Shown in pieces: positions 35,387 through 45,962 of a stretch of 64,000 nt of DNA. The position numbers and the translations under genes were made by a program. Position 1 is the first letter of the stretch. Every line of letters starts with the position of its first letter. The DNA comes from Gonapodya prolifera JEL478 (taxonomy: Eukaryota; Monoblepharomycota; Monoblepharidomycetes; Monoblepharidales; Gonapodyaceae), in contig KQ965838.1 of NCBI GenBank assembly GCA_001574975.1, forward strand, positions 1 through 64,000. The letters are read 5' to 3'. Below the pieces are notes generated by a model, which worked only from the letters and a program-made list of their open reading frames with translations, was not told the DNA's origin and searched no databases.

Positions 35387-36968
35387 ATGACCATCTCCGC
35401 ATTTTTCCTCCCGTCTTCTGCCTCAAACGGTACATCACCATCTCCAGGTTCAGGGGGAGACGGCTCCGGCCAGTATGCCCTTGACTACTACAATGTCGCC
35501 ATCGCTGCATCGATGCTGGCATCAGATGGTGAATTTCCCAGGAATCTGCATAGAGGGCTTGTTTGGAAACTGTTTCGAGCACTATTTCGCGGTGATTGAT
35601 CATCGAACTTTACAGCTGTGGTGTCGCTCATGCTCGGGCTCCAGCTTGAAAGGACGATAGTAGTGTCTGCCATTCGATGTATCATACAGCTGACAATAAT
35701 GGTGAGTACTCTCTTTCTCGTTGATGGCCCGTTAAGTTGGGGTCATTGATTCTCTCTTGACCCTCTTCCAGGGATATATTCTAACTCCAGTCTTTGAACA
35801 TGCGGAGTCTTTCGAACTGGTCTTTCTGATTTCAAGTGAGATATTTTCTTTAGGATAACCGAGTACTTGAGTTTGACCAGTCGTCGGCAACAACAAAGTG
35901 ATCTTAATGACACTGGCTGTTGTCGAAATCGTATACAACAAAGCGAAGTTCACCTTTACAGGAGAAGTTGTCATAGTCTTTGTGTCCTTGTTCGTGAGCG
36001 TTGGATTGGTGTCCGCTTTGGGTGTGGGCTTCGGTATGTGTATTTCATTTTTGTGGTGGGGTACATTTTCAATTCCTCTGCCACACCAACCTCCAGCGAT
36101 GAATGCTCGACCCTTTTATGAGGCGCGGCGATTTATTCCAGCGGTACGTTTGTTTGGCAACAACAGTTGAACCGGTGACCGACTGTGTTTATCCAGTACG
36201 GCATGCTACTCGGCAATTCTATGACTGGCGTCGCCGTTTCTATCACTACTTGTCTTACACAATTCATGGATAGAAGAGACCGGATTGAGGTCAGTCGGTG
36301 TGCTGCGTTGCACTGTGGAAGGATCACTAACATGACAACCAACTTGGATCATTAGTACATGCTTGCTTTGGGTGCGAGTCGATGGGAAGTCGGTGAGTTG
36401 CTCCTCGTCCTCCGATTGTCGTGCCCAATTGATTCCAAATTATCCAACAAAAAGCGCGCCCCGTCATCGCAGAAGCAGTTAGGGTGGGACTACTTCCCGG
36501 CTTGATGAGCATGTCGATCATTGGGTTGATTTCAATACCAGGGGTTCGTCTAGATGTCGTGTTCATCAACATGAGTGACCTCATGCATTTTCTTTCCACC
36601 TCTCCTTCCAGATGATGTCTGGTCAGATTCTTGCCGGTGCACCTGTTCTCGAAGCCGTGAACTGTGAGTGCCGAACCCGTTGACTCTCTCTTTCAAAATC
36701 AGAGACCGTGATGTAATATTTGCCTTCAGATCAGATCATCATCATATATCTTATTTCCTCATCTGTCGCCCTTGCTTCGGTTTTGGCTACTGTCGCTTGC
36801 GTTGCAACGTGCATTGATGGCACTCACAGGCTTCGAATCGACCGAATTCAGAAGCGAGGGAAAGGGAATCCTCTGATCGCAATTGGGGGAGACTTTTGGG
36901 GCATGTTGAAGGACTCCTTCATTTGGAGCTGGAGAAAGCTTCGAGGTGGAGAAGTGAGACTCAGCTAG
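35387..36968 (+). CDS. UPF0014 / FetB-type membrane permease
   Basis: Multi-pass membrane protein of the UPF0014 family (bacterial FetB/YbbM; plant ALS3/STAR2). In bacteria and plants, family members pair with a separate ATP-binding protein to export metals or nucleotide-sugar-like substrates. Signature stretches are seen after splicing: SLMLGLQLERTIVVSAIRC, QLTIMGYILTPVFE, ARRFIPAYGMLLGNSMTGVA, LALGASRWEVARPVIAEAVR and GLISIPGMMSGQILAGAPVL, the last two being highly conserved in the family. About seven hydrophobic segments are present, ending in VALASVLATVACVATC and a basic C-terminal tail. An N-terminal Gly/Ser-rich stretch replaces the bacterial start. No partner ATPase gene lies beside it; the ABC-F gene 30 kb away is not of the partner type. 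Seven or so introns. Confidence 0.88.
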
Positions 36969-37095
36969 ACGTTGCTCGAATAAAAAAATCTATTCTCTTG
37001 AGAAATCCCCGAATCTTGAGTTCACACTCTGACCGAAGCAGTGTCCACAGCGCTGTTCTAAGTTCAAAATTGAGCCTGTGGCTTGGCGACATCAC

Positions 37096-39837
37096 ATGGA
37101 ATTCGTCGGCGCTGCTCGCGCACAGTATCCGTTTGAACCCGAAAACCCAGAGGAAGTGAGATTGGGACCGGGCGATGTAGTGCTGATCCTGGACAAGGGG
37201 ATAGAAAACTCCGGTTGGTGGAAGGTCAAAGTGGTGTTCAGGAAGACTATCGTGGCACCGGACTCCGGAAATGGGTTTGGGCTGGCGCCAAAGACCTATT
37301 TAAAGGAGGTTGGTGCAGATTACTGAGGGAATTTGAGACATCTTGAGTTAACTTCTTCGCTTTACAAGTTCGGGTTGCCAGTTTCCCTCGCAGTAGCATT
37401 GTTTCAATACTCTAGCGTCGCTCCGGAAGAGCTCTCTTTCTCTGTCGGCGATCGTTTCAACATCATGTACAAACCATCAAAAGACCCACATTGGTGGATT
37501 GGGGTAGAAAACCGCCCAGGCGTTTCCAGTCGTTGGGGCCTCCTGCCCGCCTCATATCTGAAAGAGCAGGTGAGCTCAAGGACCGATTCTCCAGAAATCA
37601 CTCTCATTCACCACCCCATGATTTCACGAAACTTCAAGCTTCTTCCGGTGCCCAGTAACTCTTTGCCTGCTGCCAGCCCTACTCTTCCAACCCGATCGCC
37701 CACCCTTCGCCGCACACCCCATATTCCTGTACGTCACGATTCCAAGGTGCACAGTAGCGGCGGAGCGGGACAACCACTCGACCCTCTACGGCCTAGTTCT
37801 CTGAACGCGGGAGGGACGTATGATCGAAACGGTCATTATGGTACTCGTCGTGCAGATGTTGGGCTGACACCAAACGGACCTGTTGGTCCGCTCGGCACTT
37901 CTCTGTACCCATCTATCGAAGACCTCATAAACTCCGCACCGGATCCTTTATACGATGTCGTTGGACCTAATGCCGCCCTTGGCGCCTCACAAATGGCAAC
38001 ATCCACCGCCTCCACTCCAACAAGCCCTGCCATGCAACCCTCACCTGTCATCCCCGGACTCCAATATCCGCCGAACTCTTCGATGCCCGGCGATGAGCCT
38101 CCACCAGTTCCTCCGAAGAGTGATACGTTGAATGCTCTGGGTCCTCAGCAACTCGATGGATCTGCTCCGGGACCCTCCAGAGTACCCTCCCCTGTGATCA
38201 ATTTAACAATCGCCCCCACAGAAGACCCAGTGAACAACACTCCGAGCCTGGTACCGAACGCCACCCCAGGAACCTTCCCTCAGCCTCATGTTCCAAATAC
38301 TGCGCCCATGTACCCTCTTCCAGCAGTTCCCCATACAATCCAAAATGGACCTTTTCCGATTCGTGCATGGCAAGACCGAACACGCACCCATGTTGTACCG
38401 GGGACGTTTGTCAAGGTTGCCCCATCCAACACTTCTAACCCATACTCCCCCCCGAACGTCCATATCATGATGCAAACGGGTACCGAAGTCGCCGTGCTTT
38501 TGGACTCTTTGTGCGAAGAAGATCAAGAGTACGTTCGGACGATACATATTCGTCCCGTGAACTTCCCAATAACTGTAAGTTGATGTTTTATGTGGCTCAG
38601 TTCTATGATCTCCTAGCGTCTTCTTTTTGCAGTCTCCTATTGGTACCATGGTGCCCGCACCAGATCATATTCACAGCCTTACGATTGGTCAACACACGAT
38701 CGAGAGACCTCGCACTTTTCCCCTTCCGCAACCATTACCGCGTCCCCTCGGTGCATCCTCACCCAATTTGGGACCCACCACCACGCCACCCCCACCTCCG
38801 TCGGATCGGCCTGGTTCCAGTCAAGCTGGCTCCCTCTCCATTACGAGGCCCGAGTCTCAAACCCAGAACACCCAACCAGCATCGACGTCATCAAGCGCTC
38901 GACCTGACCCGCGTTCCGACGCGATTGAACAAGTCGTCCGCATTGGATACCCCCGCGAAGAGGTCCTGAGTGCAGTGGAAGGCCTTGAATCGGGTGTTGG
39001 GGAGGGATCTCAGTGGGGTGAAGGCAGATTGACAGTTCGGGGACTCATTGAGGCGATAATGTCGCCTAGGTCAGCTCCGCCGACAAACCCTCCTTCTCCG
39101 TCACAAGCAAGTGCGGACTCGGCAACGGATTCGAACCTGGCACAGTCACGACAAAACTTGGATGCAGTGATCGCTGAAGTTGCGGTCATTACTGATCAGT
39201 TGCCCAGTAAGGTGCGCATAGAAGCAGAGAAACTTGCCCCGAACGGTTCGGTGGCTCTGAGTGTTGAGGTGTTACTCGAAGCTGTTGAACGCGAGATAGA
39301 ACAAGAACGCGAACGAGAAAGGGGACGAGAACTGGAAAGGCAAAGGGAGCGAGAGATGGAACGCGAAAGGGAACGCGAGAGGGAACTTGAAAGAGAACGA
39401 GAGGCAGCAGCAGCAGCAGCGGCGGCAGCGGCTCTAGTACCACCCCCTCCGCCTGACGAGCAGGCAAAAGAATGTGTGAGTGTGCAAAAGTCGCCTTTGC
39501 CAACTTCTTTGAAGTTTGTATAACCAAGCGTTCCTCTCTATTCACCAGATTGTATGTTTTGATCAACCAAAAGAGGCTGTACTGGTTCCATGGTGAGTCT
39601 CGTGCAAGCTTCGAATGTCATTCCTTCATTTTCTTATACAACAAACTTGCTCTACTTAGTGGTCATATTGGGATGTGTATGGCTTGTGCCGAACAGTTGA
39701 AAAGGCAAGGAAAGCGCTGTCCAATTTGTCGGCAGAACATTGAGCGGGTGGTGAGTAAATTCCATCTGCATGTTTATCGTCCCCTCGCAACTGACGCAAC
39801 TTTCGGACTCCAAAAGATAAAAGCGTGGATTACTTAG
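37096..39837 (+). CDS. SH3-SH3-(UBA-like)-RING protein, predicted E3 ubiquitin ligase
   Basis: Modular protein with two N-terminal SH3 domains. The first reads ARAQYPFEPENPEEVRLGPG, then GWWKVKVV and FGLAPKTYL. The second, after an intron at about 37309-37368, reads AVALFQYSSVAPEELSFSVG, then HWWIG and WGLLPASYL. About 350 Pro/Ser/Thr-rich residues follow. Next is a helical UBA-like segment (SDAIEQVVRIGYPREEVLSA), then a strongly charged Glu/Arg coiled coil and a poly-Ala run. The C-terminus is a RING: ECIVCFDQPKEAVLVPCGHI, then GMCMACAEQLKRQGKRCPIC. The Cys-x2-Cys, Cys-His, Cys-x2-Cys and Cys-x2-Cys ligands are all restored across three introns, closing with IERVIKAWIT. The RING type resembles those of IAP and MUL1 E3 ligases. 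POSH/SH3RF proteins combine the same domains in reverse order. It follows the UPF0014 gene by 127 bases. Confidence 0.82.
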
Positions 39838-40544
39838 ACCATGTTGTGAAGTCCTGTAATTTTGCAGTGGTTACGTTACTGAATATCGTAATTTTGAGTA
39901 CCGTTTCATCTAAATTTGTTGCAGCTATAAATGTGAAGACGTCAAATCAGGAGAACAGGGCAACAATCGCTTGAAAACGGTCCCAACGACAACAAAATTT
40001 GTCACGACATGCATTGATAAGTTGGTTCCCGACAAACTTAACCAATTTCGGACAACACTGACACTACACGATCTTATGTCATATGGTCAACGCTAACGAA
40101 ACGGTTCTGAAGTAGTACACATGAAAATCTCAGTGGACAGTTACGGCAGCAGAAACGGAGATCTTTCGGAAAAATTGCCCTCGCAAATTGCTCATTATCA
40201 ACCAGCACTTTACGTGGGGACCCCCTTGAAGTGCAGATCTCATCCGGTACGACGTCGGGTGCCCGATTTCAATGACTGGTGTAGTGCACAACACGTTACT
40301 TCACACAGCTCCTCTGGCCGCAACTCTCACTGCGAACAGAACACGCTGCGTCGAACTGGTTTCGAGTCACTCAACACTTTTGGAGTGCGAATTGCGATGC
40401 CGTGCGGAGTACTTCGCCGTTGATGCTACCTTTACCGACGATACCAAACAGGCACATCTACCTCATGGCATGGCATGACCGGAGAGGACCGAAATAATCG
40501 ATATGTGCAAGCTCAAATTCACCATACAACCACGATACACCGCA
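39838..40544. other. Intergenic stretch, about 700 bases, no gene call
   Basis: Lies between two convergent genes (RING protein and eL21). It is AT-richer on the left side. Open frames at 40121-40423 and 40272-40478 show no motif. Probably 3' flanks plus neutral spacer. Confidence 0.5.
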
Positions 40545-41541
40545 CTAACCCTCTGCAAATTACACCAGCGCTCTGATGGACGACCCAAGTAGCAAAAAGT
40601 GAGCAAAGATTCGGAGGGCGAAAGATTGAAGGTGGGAATGAGCAAAACGACACAAGAACGAATAAAGGCAACAGTAACGCACTCGTAGGGGACGGGGTTG
40701 ACGGTCTCCGGGGCGTTCTTGGCGGTGACCTTCACGAACACGGCTTCACGGGGCTGGACTGGTTGGCGCTTCAGGTTGGCGACCTCTGCAGGACGTATAA
40801 GGATGATTCGTTCGACAACGACAGGAGGGGGGTCAACATCACATTTGGCGACACGAGCGAAGCAGAATAACATCAACTGACCTCCCTTTGCTCTCGCGTC
40901 CCCCGCCTTCTTCGTGTTCTCCTTCACCCTCCGGAGGAAATCGTCTCGCGAGTGGGAGTGTTTGATGTGCTCGACGCGCAGGTTGATGCGCTTGGCAATG
41001 ATGCGGTTGCCAACGCGCTTGTTCACAATCACACCGACGGCGGATTTGGTCACGTTGTAGATGATGCCGGTTCGTCTGCGGGTGTGGAGCGGTAGGTCAG
41101 AATCAGGGAACGGAGTCGATCCGGCAATGGCAGAGGATGGCTCCCATGGGTGGAATCGCGCCAGTCCGAGCGCACCAGTTCCAGTGGTTCCACGTATCGA
41201 TTCTAGTTCCACTCTAACCACTTGATCCTCGCTAACCGTCTCGAAAATCCATCGTCGGCCATCAACCAGGTCGGCACTCCAATCCAATCACCCTCCGTCC
41301 CGCCTTCCAAGTCCAGCATCCCGTGGCAAGTTTCTTTGTCTCAGCTGAGCTGTGCTCGTACACACCCCTGGTAGTACTTGTGGGGCATACCCTTGTGGAT
41401 GGCACCGTTGGCCTTGATGTCGACGACATCCCCGACCTTGTAGGTCTTGAGGTAGGTGGAGAGCTTGATGGGTCCCTTTGTGCGGAAATCGCGGGAGAAC
41501 AGGTAGCGTGTGCGCGCGCGAAGACCGAAGGAGTGAGGCAT
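40545..41541 (-). CDS. RPL21: 60S ribosomal protein eL21
   Basis: Large-subunit ribosomal protein. Exon 1 reads [20 protein letters not shown], then [20 protein letters not shown] and [12 protein letters not shown]. The next exon continues [20 protein letters not shown] and [20 protein letters not shown]. The following exon gives [20 protein letters not shown] and ends near NPVPYE. A last intron after the Glu codon's second base leaves a final exon encoding only one residue and the stop, giving PYEG where animals have PYEFMA. Total about 160 residues, the family size. Divergent from uS4. Confidence 0.95.
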
Positions 41542-42220
41542 GGCGGGAGGCTAGAGTGTAGAGTGGGGGTTGTTGTGTTCGGGTGATGGAGATGGAATCC
41601 GGTCCGCAGATGGGAATGAGAGCGAGCCCGAAGGTGAGTGGTGTCCAGAAGAGTACGGAAACGAGTGCGGGGACTCACTCGCTGAAGGGTGAGCGGTGGA
41701 TGGAAAAGGTCTGTCGCGGGATCAGAGACTTTTTTCTTTGTATTGTACCCAGAAATTTCAACCGAACTCCATTCAAAACCAGTTTTTCAGTCTGTGCGCA
41801 TCAATTCTGCGTTTTCAAGCGAATTCTTCTCTCAATCGCATCTTCAACTGAATGTGCGAAGTATGGAGAAAATTTGCTTGGATTGGAATGCATTCCACAC
41901 TACATGTAGATTCGAGCCAAGATTCTTTGCCCACCCAGTGGAGTCCGTTCTTTGCTGGCAGCTTTTGATGTTAGCGTTCTTTCAAACTTGGGGGCGGAAA
42001 TAGGGTTTAGCCACGTGACCAGAGGCGCCGGGCCACACTTGTTGTGCTGCACACACCGAGGCATCCATCCACTGAAGGGCGACCACGCAGGTTGGTCTCC
42101 GTCGCCGCGCTCGCCTCTGCCGCTCGCAATCTCACGCCGGATCCCCCCCCGTCTCCCCCACCCCGCGCCGTTCGCCCTCCCGCCCTCCCCTGCTGCAGTC
42201 TCTGTCATTGTTTCCTCAAG
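41542..42220. promoter_or_regulatory. Divergent promoter region shared by two ribosomal protein genes
   Basis: 679 bases separate the start codons of eL21 (minus) and uS4 (plus). The right half is pyrimidine-rich (CCCCCCC-type runs, about 42120-42190) just before the uS4 ATG, as expected of a pyrimidine-rich leader in a highly expressed ribosomal protein gene. No specific factor site is claimed. Open frames crossing this stretch have no recognisable sequence. Confidence 0.5.
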
Positions 42221-43223
42221 ATGTCGCTGAGGAATAGTGCGTATCCGGTGCAGTGCATTCGATGCAAACCGGGACTGGGAATGCGAAGGAGAATGATTCC
42301 ACCGTGGGGACTGTCACGGAGTGTGGATTGCTCGTGGTGGATTCGACATGGACAACCCGACCGACTATGGACCGGAAGTCTCAACACCACACCTGAAACG
42401 AAGGATCATCTGGAAGAATTGGAGACGCTCCTGTATTGCTGCAGTTCTTTTTTCGGTGGCCGTTGAAGTAACCCATCCCACTTCACCCATCCAGCGTCCA
42501 AGGTCATCAAAGTCCCCAAGCGTCCGTACACCTCGGAGCGTCTCGACCAGGAGCTGAAGCTCCTCGGAGACTACGGTCTGCGCAACAAGCGCGAAATCTG
42601 GCGCGTCGGTCTCATCCTCTCCAAGATTCGTCGTGCTGCTCGTGAGCTCCTTACGCTCGACGAGAAGGACTCCAAGCGTCTCTTCGAGGGTAACGCTCTC
42701 ATCAGGCGTCTGATCCGCATCGGTGTGCTCGACGAGACCAAGGCCAGGCTCGATTACGTGCTTGGTCTGAAGATTGAGGACTTCTTGGAGCGCAGGCTCC
42801 AGACCCAGGTCTTCAAAAACGGCCTTGCCAAGTCCATCCACCACGCTCGTGTCCTCATCCGCCAGAGGCACATTCGGTTAGTTGACGGGTCTTTCACATC
42901 TGTACTTCGTGTTCCCTTCTAAATGTTCTTTCCCAACCCCCACTTGACCAACACCATCACCACCCCGAATCTCCAATGCAGCGTCGGAAAGCAAATTGTC
43001 AACATTCCCTCGTTCGTTGTTCGTCTCGACTCCCAGAAGCACATTGACTTCGCCCTGACCAGCCCGTACGGTGGTGGCCGTAAGTAACCCTCTCACACGT
43101 ACTTTGCCCCGCGCATTATTCCAACCTGCCCTTCCCTCACTTTCAGGCGCCGGTCGTGTAAAGAGAAAGCGCGCCAAGGCCGCCGAGAAGGCCGAGGGCG
43201 GTGGCGAGGAGGAGGAGGAATAA
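42221..43223 (+). CDS. RPS9: 40S ribosomal protein uS4 (RPS9)
   Basis: Small-subunit protein that binds 18S rRNA early in assembly. Exon 1 is just 16 bases (MSLRN plus one base) and joins across a 259-base intron to [20 protein letters not shown]. The body is typical: [60 protein letters not shown] and [15 protein letters not shown]. The next exon continues [20 protein letters not shown], and the last one starts [18 protein letters not shown] and ends in an acidic run of five Glu. The first intron position right after the start codon region is a common ribosomal protein design. Confidence 0.96.
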
Positions 43224-43497
43224 ACTGTCGGCCTTGACTCGGAGTGTGAGGGATGAGCTCTGTACAAGGTGGCAGCGGTTCGTTGCATGGTGGTTGTGGG
43301 TTATTGGTGTTTTAGTGGGGATGGTGTTTCGGTGTCGGTCGCCGAGCCGTTTGTGTATGCCCGGTGCTCTTGTAGATGGGCGTGTGCCTAACGCGAGGGA
43401 CTGAATAAAGCGCACATTTGACGATTGCAAGCTCTTTGTCTGCCATTTCCATTGCCATAGTCACTATATACAACACATTCAATTCTCACAGTGCCCA
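43224..43497. other. Convergent 3' spacer between uS4 and SLU7
   Basis: About 270 bases between the stop codons of two convergent genes. GAATAAAG near 43400 on the plus strand resembles a polyadenylation signal for uS4. No gene seen. Confidence 0.5.
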
Positions 43498-45449
43498 TCA
43501 AGCCTCAGTATCAACATAGCCGGCTAAAGGGTCATCCGCGTGCTGTCTCAACCTTCTATACGCCTCCAACTCCTCTTCGCTGACGTCGCCTACGGCGCCC
43601 GACACGTACCCTTGCTCTCGCTCGTTCACTCGCGACCGCTTGCGCCGTTCTTCCTCCTTCATCGCCGCTTCGAGCCGCGCTGAGTCAAGCTCGATTTCAC
43701 CCTCGCCAAGCGTGGCGCCGTTCGCTTTACGCTTCTTCGCTTTATCAGTGGTTGTGGCGGGCTGTGAATGGACAGTACGACGTCATTCATGGTATCGAAA
43801 ACGACCTTCTCCACCCTCTCCCAGGGGCCTTCCTCTAGGGTACTCACTGGTAGCATGCTTCTTCGCTCTGGTTCCTCTTGCATCACCGGGAGCGCCTTCG
43901 CTGCCTCCTTTCCAGTTTCCCCCGTGCAGTACGAGTTCCGCACATGCGAGTGGCAGCACGAGTAACCCCATTTGCCGTCCTTCCACCACGATCCCCACAC
44001 GGAGGTGTGGTTGTTGAGGTACGTATCTTCCAGATATCGACTCTTCACCTTTGCTCGCTCTTGGCCCTTGATGACCCGACCGGCACGCGAGTACTCCACG
44101 TAGTTTTCCGTCTGTGCGAGAAGCAGCTCTTTCGGGGGAGCTTGCAAATGCTCAACGCCACCATATCGGTCCAGGATGCTCTCTTTCACAGTGTCCTTCA
44201 CTTTCTCCTTCTTCTGCTGGAACTCTCGGTAAAGCAAATCCGCTTGGGTAGGATTCGACTGAACGTGAACGTCCCCACCGCCACGTTGCGAGGCCTCCCA
44301 CGCGAACAGCTGGAGCTGATTCATCTTGGTCACATCCCCCGTGTACCGCACAAAGTTGTCACCGGCGAACGGAACTGCGGTCGGATCCTGCTCCCGATCC
44401 CTGTAAGGGTTGTCACGCATAGAGCGGGTCTTGGGGTCGTAGTGCGCAGACTCAAGGTTCAAGTTGCGGAGGTACTTCGCCGTGTCTTCTCGGATACGAA
44501 GGTTCCGGATGGACGTCCGTGTCTTCGTGTCGATTTTTTGTCCAGGCATGTCAGCTTGTTCGGCGTACTTGTCCTCATCCAAGCTTTCTTCCACTTCTTC
44601 TTGCGGAACATCCCCCGCCTTGAGCTTCTCCTCGAGTTCCGCTGCGCGCGCTTTTCGGCGCTCTTGGTCGACGAGGTCGAATTCTGCAGAAAAAAGGGGG
44701 TTTAAATGCCGTGGCAATGTTATCTCAAACTTTCGCTCGTCGCCGTACCGTCAATCTGCCTCATGTGTTCCGTTGGGTCATACCCGTTCCACCTGTCACG
44801 CTTTCCATCCCACGATGTCTGCACGTCTTGAACCATTTCATCAGGCATGATGTCTTTGTTGGTCCACTTGGCTCCAACTTTGCGAGGCCTCTCCATGCAT
44901 TCCTTCGTCTTGTGGGTCATGGACCCACAGTTCTCGCACGCGCCTTTGCGAAACTTCCGCGGTGCTTCACCCTAATTGAGTAGAAAGTGAAAAACGGCCT
45001 CGTAAGCCTCCGTGCCATTGGCATTTGGGTGCAAGGTTTGGGAAAACGTACCGCTTTAGCACCGCGCTCATACCATGGGGTCTCCTCCACTTGCTTCAGC
45101 AGATTGCGTTGGTGAGACAAGCTCACTTTGCCAGAGTCGATATACCATGGTGCGGCGCTGATGTCTAATATCATTGAGTGAACAAACGTTTGGAGGTGAG
45201 AACTTGGTTGAAAACGCAACAACGCAGGTTGACATTTGGCACGCACATTGAGGAATATGTGGATTGATGTCTTTGCCGGTTTCTTCATCGACTTCTGCAG
45301 GCGCCGTCCCGCTATGAGGTGTAGAACGTGACAAGGACCCAATGATTAGGCAAAGGTGTGGCATCACGAACACAGGCACACGCTCACGCTTTGCGGGCGG
45401 CTTCGAGATCCTTCTGGCGCCTGAACTCCTCGCGCGAAAGCTTGTTCAT
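43498..45449 (-). CDS. SLU7: Pre-mRNA splicing factor SLU7
   Basis: Second-step splicing factor needed for correct 3' splice-site choice. The start [20 protein letters not shown] joins [20 protein letters not shown] and then [19 protein letters not shown], all family hallmarks. A CCHC zinc knuckle follows in [15 protein letters not shown] (C-x2-C-x4-H-x4-C). Further conserved blocks are [16 protein letters not shown], then [58 protein letters not shown] and [20 protein letters not shown]. The C-terminus is rich in Lys/Arg/Glu and ends YVDTEA. Length and order match the family. Its start codon faces that of SF3B5, 74 bases away. Confidence 0.95.
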
Positions 45450-45523
45450 GGAGAGTGAACTGCAGTAGTCGACAGGTGCTGCGGTCAACTGCTCCAACGA
45501 AACTCTTACTTCCTTGCTTCATC
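45450..45523. promoter_or_regulatory. Short bidirectional promoter between SLU7 and SF3B5
   Basis: Only 74 bases separate the two divergent start codons, so both promoters and both 5' leaders must overlap here or extend into coding sequence. No TATA-like element is obvious. The plus side is pyrimidine-rich (ACTCTTACTTCCTTGCTTC) directly before the SF3B5 ATG. Confidence 0.55.
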
Positions 45524-45955
45524 ATGGCAACAGGAACGACGAACTCTCAATTGGAGCACCGTGAGTCCTGCGCTGCGCAGTCCTCAAATGCGATTCGGAA
45601 AGGCTGACGTGCGACACTTCAGTCCAATCAAAGTACATTGGGACTGGCCACGCCGACACCAATAAGTTGTGGGTGCTCATGCGAAGCTTTACTGCGAAAC
45701 ACGACTTTACGCTATTCTGTGTAGCGAGTGGGTGGTGAACCAGCATCGGGACAGCTATGCGTCATATGTGGGCCATCACAACCTTGTGAGCTACTTCGCG
45801 GTCGCTGAAAACGAAAGTGTCGCCCGAATGAAGTTCAATTTTGTCGAGGTGAGCCAAGTATGCGCCGGAAAGAACGTCCACGTCCTCGCTAACCGTCGGT
45901 TCCACCCAGAAAATGATACAACCGTGTGGTCTACCCATTGTTCGAGATGATTGAA
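45524..45955 (+). CDS. SF3B5: SF3b complex 10 kDa subunit (SF3B5/YSF3)
   Basis: Small component of the U2 snRNP SF3b complex that helps recognise the branch site. It is split into four exons. Exon 1 reads MATGTTNSQLEH. Exon 2 continues LQSKYIGTGHADTN. Exon 3 reads EWVVNQHRDSYASYVGHHNL then VSYFAVAENESVARMKFNFV. The last exon reads EKMIQPCGLPIVRDD. This aligns block by block with the animal protein (QLEHLQSKYIGTGHADT, WLVNQHRDSY, YFAIAENES, MEKMLQPCG). Length about 90 residues matches the family, and the C-terminus is slightly shorter. Its stop lies 7 bases from the stop codon of the convergent UTP21 gene. Confidence 0.92.
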
Positions 45956-45962
45956 TTGACAA

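Noticed and set aside
39290-39420. GAACGCGAA-type repeat in the RING gene read as a minisatellite
   Set aside because: It encodes a continuous Glu/Arg coiled coil in frame with the rest of the protein, so it is treated as coding low complexity.
40121-40478. Plus-strand open frames between the RING gene and eL21
   Set aside because: Short, overlapping, unrecognisable, and in a convergent 3' spacer.
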